Source: Aquificaceae bacterium (lineage in GTDB: Bacteria; Aquificota; Aquificia; Aquificales; Aquificaceae). Taken from it: a DNA stretch of 6,742 nucleotides. This document shows, one piece after another, positions 1-5,655 of this stretch (position 1 is the stretch's first letter; each line of letters begins with the position of its first letter). Under the pieces are notes generated by a model. The model saw only the letters and a list, made by a program, of their open reading frames with translations. It made no database searches and was not told the origin of the DNA. The DNA lies in assembly GCA_025057715.1 (NCBI GenBank), contig JANWVD010000045.1:1-6742 (forward strand). Reading direction: 5' to 3'. Both the position numbers and the translations under genes were made by a program.

Positions 1-336
1 TAGAGCAATTAGAGCTATTAATGGAAGCAGAGATGCAAGGATTTTCAGATAAATATCTACCTCACTTTGGTAAAATGAAGCAAGGAGCTTAAGTTTTGAG
101 CTTTTTTTTAGTTCGAAAAGCATAAGAGTATACGCAGTTGCCAAAGCACTAGGCAGAAAATAAACAAAATGATAAAAAAACCAAGCTAAGAAAAACAGAG
201 AGCTCTCTTTAAGCGGAAGGCTCACGATTAGAAAATCGAGCTTTGCTACCTGAAGCACAAAGAAGACGCCGCAAAGCGTTAAAGACAGGATAAAGCCAAG
301 CCTGATGACTTGCAAAGATAGGTGGCTAAATAACAT
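1..336 (-). CDS. LptF/LptG (YjgP/YjgQ) family permease, N-terminal part
   Basis: This is the first 112 codons of a gene that continues beyond the left edge. LptF and LptG are the inner-membrane partners of the LptB ATPase that pull lipopolysaccharide out of the membrane and pass it to the Lpt bridge. Visible features fit that family: a first membrane helix at about residues 10-32, a second hydrophobic stretch at about 48-72 running into a P-S-A-L-A-T-A segment, then a charged cytoplasmic loop (ELKKSSKLKLLASF, about 77-90) where the family has its 'SELxALRASG' loop, and a third helix starting near 96. The start is fixed: ATG at 336 overlaps the TPR gene's TAA by one base (TAATG), an AAGG lies 5 bases upstream (345-342), and an in-frame TGA lies seven codons upstream. 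LptF and LptG cannot be told apart from this fragment. Family assignment is from remembered pattern, without alignment. Confidence 0.72.
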   Translation of the reverse strand, partial: MLFSHLSLQVIRLGFILSLTLCGVFFVLQVAKLDFLIVSLPLKESSLFFLAWFFYHFVYFLPSALATAYTLMLFELKKSSKLKLLASFYQSEVDIYLKILASLLPLIALIAL

Positions 337-1967
337 TAGCGCCTTAGCTTTTGCTCAACGCGCTGTTTTTGGTTTGGTTCTCCTCTCTTTCCGCTTTTCA
401 GAAGCTCGTAGGCTTTTAGATAGTAGCTCCTTGCCTGGGCTGGCTTGCCAAGCTTTACAAGCACATCGCCGAAATGTTCGTATAAGACTGGGTCTTCCTT
501 TTCCTTCTCAAGAGCCTTTTGAAGCAATTCGAGGGCTTTTGAATAATTGCCTCTGTAGTATAAAACCCATGCAAGGCTGTCTATGTATGCGGGGTTTTCT
601 GGGTCCTTTTCAAGGGCTTTTCTTATAAGGCTTTCTGCTTCGTCCAATCTTTTGTCTTCATACCATAAAAGCAAGGAATACCCGAGGTGATTTAAAAGCT
701 CTGCGCTCGTTGGATTTAGCTCGAGGGCTTTGCGAAGGTCTTGTTCAGCGCGCACCAAATCACCTATGCGCTCGTAAACCAAAGCCCGAGCAAAGTATGG
801 TCTGTAGTTGTTGGAACTTATGCTGATAGAGCGCTCGGCAAAGATAAGAGCGTCTGGATAGCGCCCGAGTTCTTTTAAGACATCAGACATAATGAGATTG
901 AGCTGAAGGTTTGTTGGTTCTTTTTCTAAAGCTTTTTGGGTGAGCTCTCTGGCGTTTTCGAGCTTGCCCTCTGATAAGGATATTACGGCAAGGCGCTCAA
1001 GGACCCTTGGATGGTCGCCAAGGACAGAGCGAAGCTCGTTGTAAAGCGCTCGCGCCCTCTCGGTTTTTTTATCCATCTCAAGGGCGATAGCGAGAAAATA
1101 CTTAACCTCATAATTGTCAGGGTTTTGAGCCGAAAGGTCTTCTAAGACCTTCAGGGCTTCTGAGTATTTATTGGCTCTTAGAAGTGATAGAGATAGCTGG
1201 AATAGAACCTGAGGGGTTGGCAAGAGCTCTGCGAGTCTTGAATAGACCCGCAAGGCTTCGTCGTCTTCGGCGCTGTTTGCATAGAGATTGGCAAGTCTTT
1301 GTAAAAGAAAAACATTATCGGGGTTTCTTGCAAGAAGTCTTAGGTAAAGCTGTTTTGCCTCGGCAATCCTTCCAGAGGATTCAAGAATTGCGCTTAGAGT
1401 AGACACCGCCGGCTCGAAGTTTTGGTCTTTCTCAATTGCCCTATAGAGCTCTGATATGGCAAGCTCTCTATCGCCTTGCAAAAGCGCTACCCTGGCTCTT
1501 AAAAAGTGTGGTATTGGACTGGAAGGCTCTACACTTGCAAGCATGTTCAAAAGCTCATAGGCTTTTGCAAAGTCCGAATTCTTTACGACTTCTTCAAGAA
1601 GAGACAAGAGTAAAACCCGAGGTTGATTAGCATTTAAGATGCCACTTTCAAGAGCTGATATCGCAGCTTTTTGATTTCCGAGCCTTGAGTTTATGCGATA
1701 AAGTAAAAGATAGGATGATGCTTCTTTGGGAAAGCGCTTTTGGAAGCGCTTTGCAAGCTTGAGAGCTTCTTCTGTTTTGTTTTCAATTAAAAGCAAATTT
1801 ATGCTCTCTTCGTAAAGAAGGGGCTGGGGGCTTTTTTCAAGGGCGTTAATGCAATGAGATAACGCTTGAGATGGATTTTCTTGGCGCAAATAAGCGCACA
1901 TAATATAGTCAAAGTAAAGCTCAGAAGAGAAAGCAAACGATGCAATAAGTAGATAGAGAAACCTCAT
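336..1967 (-). CDS. Secreted or periplasmic TPR-repeat protein, 543 aa
   Basis: A signal peptide is visible at the N-terminus: Arg2, then a hydrophobic core LYLLIASFAF (residues 4-13) and a likely cleavage near residues 12-15. The only nearby cysteine (C24) has no lipobox, so a soluble or peripherally bound exported protein is more likely than a lipoprotein. The remainder to about residue 525 is roughly 14 to 15 tandem 34-residue TPR units with the usual 'A-x-x-x-x-x-x-A-[LI]-x-x-x-P' rhythm, for example around residues 150-184, 388-421 and 458-491. The last repeats carry the sequence HLGYSLLL...ALEKDPENPAYIDSLAWVLYYRG, a block I associate with long bacterial TPR proteins of the envelope such as the Pseudomonas protease adaptor LbcA; this resemblance is from memory. 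The tail (526-543) is basic. It is a protein-binding scaffold, partner unknown. It is coupled by TAATG to the LptF/G gene, which suggests an envelope role. ATG at 1967 is the only usable start seen, but it lacks a good ribosome-binding site (an AGAGG lies about 21 bases upstream). Confidence 0.88.
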   Translation of the reverse strand: MRFLYLLIASFAFSSELYFDYIMCAYLRQENPSQALSHCINALEKSPQPLLYEESINLLLIENKTEEALKLAKRFQKRFPKEASSYLLLYRINSRLGNQKAAISALESGILNANQPRVLLLSLLEEVVKNSDFAKAYELLNMLASVEPSSPIPHFLRARVALLQGDRELAISELYRAIEKDQNFEPAVSTLSAILESSGRIAEAKQLYLRLLARNPDNVFLLQRLANLYANSAEDDEALRVYSRLAELLPTPQVLFQLSLSLLRANKYSEALKVLEDLSAQNPDNYEVKYFLAIALEMDKKTERARALYNELRSVLGDHPRVLERLAVISLSEGKLENARELTQKALEKEPTNLQLNLIMSDVLKELGRYPDALIFAERSISISSNNYRPYFARALVYERIGDLVRAEQDLRKALELNPTSAELLNHLGYSLLLWYEDKRLDEAESLIRKALEKDPENPAYIDSLAWVLYYRGNYSKALELLQKALEKEKEDPVLYEHFGDVLVKLGKPAQARSYYLKAYELLKSGKRGEPNQKQRVEQKLRR

Positions 1968-2016
1968 TGCTCTAAGTTTAAAAGATATCCTCTTGGGTTG
2001 TTTTTTCCAGAGAGAC

Positions 2017-2793
2017 CTAACAAATGTGCTTCTCCACGACTGCCTTTATAAAATCAAAGCAAGGACCATAGCCGACGCACAGGTCCAAACTACTTGAAAA
2101 CCCGCCTGGAAGCCAGATATTAGCGCCAGCTTCAGAAGCTATTGATAGCCCCGCAGCAACATCCCAGGGGCGAAGCTCAAACTCCATAAAGCAATCAAAA
2201 ACCCCCTCTGCAAGCAAGCATAGGTCCACAGAAGCAGCACCAGGACGCCTCATCGACCCAACGGCTATGAAAACTTCTTTGATAATCTTTAGATAGTTAT
2301 CTAAATCGCGCTTCGCGCGGGAAGGAAAGCCATAAACCACGCTGCAACGATTAATTTGCGACTTTGGATTAACCCTTAGCGCCTTGCCATTTTTGAAAGC
2401 CCCAGAGCCTCTCTTTGCCCAATAGAGACTATCAAAAGCCGGCAAGTAAACAGCCCCGACTATAGGCTCACCTAAGTTAAAAAGCCCTACCGAAACCCCA
2501 AACATGGGAAGGCCCATCAGAAAGTTCTTCGTCCCATCAAGAGGGTCTATATACCAAACAAAATCCCCATCTTCGTTGCCGCCCCCCTCCTCGCCAACTA
2601 TTGCGTGGTCTGGAAAGTGCCTTGCTATGTGTTCCCTTATGCGCTCCTCGGATTCTCTGTCTGCTATGCAAAAAACATCCTTTTCGCCTTTAGAGAGTAT
2701 TTGGCTTTGCTCTATCTTTCCAAAATGGTCCTTAAGAACAAGTCCACCAAGAACGCAAGCCTCGCGAGCTACTTTTAAAGCATCCTCAAGCAT
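2017..2793 (-). CDS. suhB: Inositol-monophosphatase-family phosphatase (possible dual IMPase/FBPase)
   Basis: A magnesium-dependent sugar/inositol phosphatase of 258 residues, the normal length (E. coli SuhB is 267). Both family signatures are present: W-Y-I-D-P-L-D-G-T-K-N-F at residues 80-91 and RPWDVAAGLSIASEAGA at 208-224. Predicted metal ligands are E68 (in GEEGG), D83, D86 and D211. The frame stays open to an ATG at 2868, but those extra 25 residues lie inside pgk and match nothing in the family. The start chosen is ATG at 2793: it gives MLEDALKVA, the expected first helix, and has GAGG at 2806-2803 nine bases upstream. It overlaps the end of pgk by 8 bases. Known activities in the family are inositol-1-phosphate and, in several thermophiles and archaea, fructose-1,6-bisphosphate hydrolysis. 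Adjacency to pgk makes a gluconeogenic FBPase role plausible, but this is inference; sequence alone does not settle the substrate. Confidence 0.93.
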   Translation of the reverse strand: MLEDALKVAREACVLGGLVLKDHFGKIEQSQILSKGEKDVFCIADRESEERIREHIARHFPDHAIVGEEGGGNEDGDFVWYIDPLDGTKNFLMGLPMFGVSVGLFNLGEPIVGAVYLPAFDSLYWAKRGSGAFKNGKALRVNPKSQINRCSVVYGFPSRAKRDLDNYLKIIKEVFIAVGSMRRPGAASVDLCLLAEGVFDCFMEFELRPWDVAAGLSIASEAGANIWLPGGFSSSLDLCVGYGPCFDFIKAVVEKHIC

Positions 2794-3976
2794 CGTCAAG
2801 AACCTCAAGGCAAGGCAGGGTTTTACCCTCAAGCAACTCAAGGAAAGCCCCGCCGCCAGTCGAGACAAAGTCTATAGAGTTATAAACACCGGCTCTATGT
2901 ATTGCGTGGTCTGTATCACCGCCGCCAGCGATTGTAAGAGCTCTTGCTTTTGCAAGGATGCTCGCGGTTTGAAAAGTGCCGTCTTTGAATCTATCCAGCT
3001 CAAAAACGCCCATGGGACCGTTCCAGATAACAGTTTGAGAGCTCTCAATTAGGGTAGAGAGGAGGTTAACAGACGCAGGACCTATGTCAAGTCCCATCCA
3101 GCCCTTTGGAATCTCCTGCCAAGGGACCAACCTAACCTCTGTGCTATCAGAAATCTCTTGAGCGATTATAAAATCCACAGGAAGGTAAAGCGCAACATCG
3201 AGACTCTTTGACGCTTCTATGATTTCTCTTGCGACTGGTATGAGCTCTTCTTCGACCAAGGAGCTGCCAACGCCAAAGCCCATCGCCCTTATGAAGGTAA
3301 AGGCCATCGCGCCGCCTATGAAAAGCCTATCAACCCTCTTAAGAAGGCTTTTTAAAACCCCGAGCTTTGAAGAGACCTTTGCGCCACCGATTATTCCAAG
3401 CACGGGGCGCTGGGGGCGAATCATCGCCTTTTCAAAGTAAGAAATCTCTTTCTCAAGAAGAAAGCCCATGACCGCAGGGCGGATATACTTTGGAAGCATG
3501 TAAACTGAAGCGTGCTTTCTATGACAGGTTCCAAAGGCATCGCTAACAAACACATCGGCGAAAGAGGAGAGCTCTTTGGCAAAGCTCTCGTCAAGGGTAG
3601 TCTCGCCGCGATGAAATCTGAGATTTTCAAGAAGCAAGACCTCGCCGTCTTTTAATCCATCGACGGCACTTTTGACGCGCTCGCCAACGCAATCGTCCAC
3701 AAATTGCACCTGAGTGTTAAGATAGCGCGAAAGCCTTTTTGCAACAGGCTGGAGGCTAAGAGACGGGTCTTTTTCCTTTGGTCTTCCAAGATGTGAAATG
3801 AGGATGGTTTTTGCTCTGCTATCAAGAAGGTATTCAATCGTTGGCAAGCTCGCCCTTATGCGAGTATCATCCTCTATGTTGCCAAGATTGTCTATTGGCA
3901 CATTTAAATCAAGTCTTACCAAAACCCGCTTTGATTTTACGTCAACGTCTCTTAGGGTCTTTTTGTTAAAGGGCAT
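2786..3976 (-). CDS. pgk: Phosphoglycerate kinase
   Basis: Catalyses the reversible transfer of phosphate between 1,3-bisphosphoglycerate and ADP, in glycolysis and, in reverse, gluconeogenesis; cytoplasmic. At 396 residues it is full length. N-terminal (3-phosphoglycerate) domain: RVLVRLDLNVP at 17-27 with D23 and N25, HLGRP at 62-66, ENLRFHRGE at 117-125 with R120, and SDAFGTCHRKHAS at 145-157 with R153. C-terminal (nucleotide) domain: GGAKVSSKLGVL at 197-208 with K200 and K204, GGAMAFTF at 221-228, DIGP at 297-300, WNGPMGVFE at 318-326 with ribose-binding E326, GGGDT at 351-355, and STGGGAFLELLEG at 372-384. All expected catalytic residues appear present. The start is firm: ATG at 3976 overlaps the upstream gene's TAA by one base and GAGGAG (3987-3982) sits 5 bases before it, the strongest ribosome-binding site in the window. 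The 3' end overlaps the phosphatase gene by 8 bases. Confidence 0.98.
   Translation of the reverse strand: MPFNKKTLRDVDVKSKRVLVRLDLNVPIDNLGNIEDDTRIRASLPTIEYLLDSRAKTILISHLGRPKEKDPSLSLQPVAKRLSRYLNTQVQFVDDCVGERVKSAVDGLKDGEVLLLENLRFHRGETTLDESFAKELSSFADVFVSDAFGTCHRKHASVYMLPKYIRPAVMGFLLEKEISYFEKAMIRPQRPVLGIIGGAKVSSKLGVLKSLLKRVDRLFIGGAMAFTFIRAMGFGVGSSLVEEELIPVAREIIEASKSLDVALYLPVDFIIAQEISDSTEVRLVPWQEIPKGWMGLDIGPASVNLLSTLIESSQTVIWNGPMGVFELDRFKDGTFQTASILAKARALTIAGGGDTDHAIHRAGVYNSIDFVSTGGGAFLELLEGKTLPCLEVLDDA
2803..2806 (-). promoter_or_regulatory. Ribosome-binding site deciding the phosphatase start
   Basis: GAGG lies 9 bases upstream of ATG 2793, inside the 3' end of pgk. It supports starting the phosphatase at 2793 instead of at the upstream in-frame ATG at 2868. 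Confidence 0.6.
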
Positions 3977-4302
3977 TAAAGCTCCTCTTGCTCGTCGTTG
4001 AAGCTGATATTCTCTTCAGGGCCAAATGTGCCCTGCAAGCTAAGGGCAAGACGCTTAAGACCATCGAGATAAGAGAGCACATCGCTATAGGTAGAGACCA
4101 AAGCTCTATATTGCTTTAGCTCTTCGCTGGAGAGCTTTTTTAACCTCAAGGCTCTCTTAGTAGCTATCAGGGACATAAAAGCCCGAGAATAGCGCTCTTG
4201 CCATTCAACCCAAAAGCCCTGATGGCTAACTGGCGTTTTGACAACAAAATACTCAAGGTTTGAAAGCTCCTCCAAAAGCTCAAAGGTTGGATTCTTTTTC
4301 AT
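3976..4302 (-). CDS. Conserved-looking hypothetical protein, 108 aa
   Basis: I do not recognise this protein. It has no signal peptide or membrane segment and looks soluble. Predicted helices cover about residues 6-18, 33-52 and a long run at 57-95, with two tryptophans (W31, W34) between the first two; the C-terminus from about 95 is acidic and probably disordered. There are no cysteines and no metal or nucleotide motif. The gene is believable because it fills the space between trpC and pgk exactly: it starts 11 bases after the trpC stop and its TAA shares a base with the pgk ATG, so pgk translation is probably coupled to it. No ribosome-binding site precedes ATG 4302; instead a TATAAT lies 10 bases upstream, suggesting a very short 5' leader. 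Function unknown; no basis for linking it to glycolysis other than position. Confidence 0.8.
   Translation of the reverse strand: MKKNPTFELLEELSNLEYFVVKTPVSHQGFWVEWQERYSRAFMSLIATKRALRLKKLSSEELKQYRALVSTYSDVLSYLDGLKRLALSLQGTFGPEENISFNDEQEEL
3982..3987 (-). promoter_or_regulatory. Ribosome-binding site of pgk (GAGGAG)
   Basis: GAGGAG lies 5 bases before the pgk ATG and inside the last codons of the 108-residue gene. It is the best match to the anti-Shine-Dalgarno sequence in the window and confirms the pgk start. Confidence 0.8.
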
Positions 4303-4312
4303 GTTAGTTTAG

Positions 4313-4340
4313 ATTATACCCGTCCGCAAAGCTCTCTTAA
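4313..4340 (-). promoter_or_regulatory. Candidate promoter at the end of trpC, driving the 108-aa gene and pgk
   Basis: A perfect -10 hexamer TATAAT occupies 4318-4313; its middle TAA (4316-4314) is the trpC stop codon. Sixteen bases upstream is TTAAGA (4340-4335), four of six matches to the TTGACA -35 consensus. A start point 6-8 bases below the -10 would fall at about 4307-4305, only 3-5 bases before ATG 4302, so the message would be nearly leaderless. The absence of any Shine-Dalgarno sequence for that gene agrees with this. A 4-of-6 -35 is common by chance, so the case rests on the -10 and its placement. Confidence 0.45.
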
Positions 4341-5084
4341 GCTAAAGGCTGGGTCAGAGCTTTTCATCAAAGAGCTCCCTACCAAAAAAGCATCAACACC
4401 AATATCTTCAAGCTCCAAAACCTGAGCCCGCGTCTTTATGGCACTCTCTGCAACAACCCATCTTACCCCTGAGCTCTTTGCAATTGGGCAAAGCCTAAAA
4501 CACTTAGTGAGGTCTATCTCAAGCGTTCTTAGATTTCTATGGTTTATCCCAAGAATGGAAGGTCTTAGCTCGAGGGCAAGCTCTAAATCCTCTTCTTCAA
4601 AAATTTCAAGGAGCACCCACATGCCAAGCTCAAGAGAGACATCATAGAGCTCTTTAAGCCTCTCTTTTGGCAAAGCGCCGACAATCAACAAAATTCCATC
4701 GGCGCCCTTGATTCTACTTTCATAAACCTCGCCGACGCTTACTATGAAATCTTTACGAAGCACTGGAAGACTAACGCTCTTTTTGACATTCTCTAAATCG
4801 CTGATTGAGCCGTAAAAGTGGTCTGCCTCTGTTAAAACAGAGATTGCAACAGCACCAGCCTCCTCGTAAAGTCTTGCCTGAGATACGGCGTCAACTAACT
4901 TCAAAACCCCCTCTGAAGGCGAGCGCTTTTTTACCTCTGCTATAACCCTAGTCTTTGGCTTTGAAAAGATAGCATCAGCGCCGATTGGGGGCGGTAAATC
5001 AAACGCCTTTAACCTTAGGTTTTTTATCTTAGAGCTATCAAAATCCAGATTTTTTAGCTTCTTGTTAACAATTTCGTCAAGCAG
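4314..5084 (-). CDS. trpC: Indole-3-glycerol phosphate synthase, probable CTG start
   Basis: Closes the indole ring in tryptophan synthesis, converting carboxyphenylamino-deoxyribulose phosphate to indole-3-glycerol phosphate; a cytoplasmic TIM barrel. Numbering from the proposed CTG: E50 and K52 in IAEVKKRSPSEG (48-59), K111 in LPVLRKDF (106-113), E160 in LLEIF, N181 in GINHRNL (179-185), E213-S214 in AESAI, and the phosphate-binding GVDAFLVGSSLM (229-240). These match the family's catalytic and phosphate-binding residues. The common 'SESG' is AESA here. A TTG at 4904 could start only a truncated 196-residue protein that lacks E50 and K52, so it is wrong. The frame is open upstream to a TAA near 5130 but contains no ATG, GTG or TTG in that part. 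CTG at 5084, 8 bases after an AGGAG, yields 256 residues, the usual family length. It overlaps the TusA-fusion gene by 8 bases. No other trp gene is nearby. Confidence 0.93.
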   Translation of the reverse strand: MLDEIVNKKLKNLDFDSSKIKNLRLKAFDLPPPIGADAIFSKPKTRVIAEVKKRSPSEGVLKLVDAVSQARLYEEAGAVAISVLTEADHFYGSISDLENVKKSVSLPVLRKDFIVSVGEVYESRIKGADGILLIVGALPKERLKELYDVSLELGMWVLLEIFEEEDLELALELRPSILGINHRNLRTLEIDLTKCFRLCPIAKSSGVRWVVAESAIKTRAQVLELEDIGVDAFLVGSSLMKSSDPAFSLRELCGRV

Positions 5085-5646
5085 GAAAGACTCTCCTATA
5101 GGTCTTGCCTGTTTTTTCGTAAATTGCTTCGACGTTTATGCCGCTCTTGCTTAGATTTTCAAAGACCTCTTGGGCTTTTGATTTACCCCTTACTGCAAGA
5201 ACGACGCCGCAATGGGGGTCTATGGCGTTTGGGATAGGAAGTAGCTTATACTTACCGCCGAGCAGCTTTTCAGCCTTTAAGCCATCCGAAATTGCGCTAA
5301 AGGTAATAAAATGGTCTGGTTTTTTAATAAAAGGGTTAATAGCTATCAAGACTTGCCTTACATGTAGCTTTACGCCAAGCGCGTGGAATTTTATCCAATA
5401 AATTAGAGAAGAATTCTTTGAGTTTGGGGATTTTTTAATGGTTGCTATTATTTTGCCATTTTCTTTCTTTATTTCAAGAAGCTCGTTGCCAGATTGGGCA
5501 CACCAAGAATGCACGTCTCTATCAAATCCCGGGTCTGTAGAGATAACCTGAAGCACTTCGCCTTCGTTCATGTGTCTTAGCTTTTCAGAGGTCATTACAA
5601 TAGGCAACGGGCACATAAGACCGCTTAAATCAAGCGTCTTTTTCAT
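5077..5646 (-). CDS. TusA sulfur-carrier domain fused to a DUF3343-like domain, 189 aa
   Basis: Residues 1-72 are a TusA/SirA/YedF domain: LDLSGLMCPLPIVM (5-18) holds the CPxP motif with the active cysteine C12, and STDPGFDRDVHSWCAQSGNELLE (36-58) is the typical second half. TusA proteins carry sulfur as a persulfide for tRNA thiolation, molybdenum cofactor or sulfur oxidation, and relatives are linked to selenium metabolism. A linker (about 73-110) with a helical stretch follows. Residues 112-180 (HFITFSAISDGLKAEKLL..., PNAIDPHCGVVLAV, SGINVEAIYE) resemble DUF3343, the 'putative Se/S carrier-like' domain, including its Cys-Gly (C146). A third cysteine is C49. The two-domain fusion suggests sulfur or selenium relay between C12 and C146; that is inference. 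ATG 5646 has GAGG 7 bases upstream and follows the membrane-protein gene by 9 bases. The TusA call is firm; the DUF3343 call is from pattern memory. Confidence 0.85.
   Translation of the reverse strand: MKKTLDLSGLMCPLPIVMTSEKLRHMNEGEVLQVISTDPGFDRDVHSWCAQSGNELLEIKKENGKIIATIKKSPNSKNSSLIYWIKFHALGVKLHVRQVLIAINPFIKKPDHFITFSAISDGLKAEKLLGGKYKLLPIPNAIDPHCGVVLAVRGKSKAQEVFENLSKSGINVEAIYEKTGKTYRRVFPA
5093..5097 (-). promoter_or_regulatory. Ribosome-binding site of trpC (AGGAG) pointing to CTG
   Basis: AGGAG lies 8 bases upstream of CTG 5084, within the last codons of the TusA-fusion gene. Other non-standard in-frame candidates fit worse: ATA at 5099 overlaps this site, and ATT at 5072 lies 20 bases beyond it. 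Confidence 0.55.
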
Positions 5647-5655
5647 GGCCTTACC

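Noticed and set aside
336..1967. Tandem DNA repeats in the TPR gene
   Set aside because: Recurrent words such as GAGGGCTT reflect the repeated TPR protein pattern and are too diverged to be recent DNA duplications.
1968..2016. Promoter in the 49-base gap before the TPR gene
   Set aside because: The best pair (CTGGAA, 17 bases, TATCTT) matches the consensus at only three and four of six positions; nothing convincing, and no terminator hairpin was seen either.
2794..2868. Upstream in-frame ATG at 2868 as the start of the phosphatase
   Set aside because: The added 25 residues are inside pgk, do not resemble the family, and the ATG at 2793 has GAGG nine bases upstream.
2504..3052. Plus-strand open frame of 182 codons, and other plus-strand frames (305-628, 1184-1402, 3798-4001, 5138-5401)
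   Set aside because: They lie opposite well-supported minus-strand genes, have Ser/Arg/Leu-rich low-complexity translations and match no family I know.
3421..3837. Minus-strand frames of 69 and 61 codons inside pgk
   Set aside because: They are out-of-frame shadows of pgk, whose motifs are continuous through this part.
4314..4904. trpC starting at TTG 4904 (196 aa)
   Set aside because: It would drop the IAEVKK block with catalytic Glu and Lys, although that block is encoded intact in the same frame upstream.
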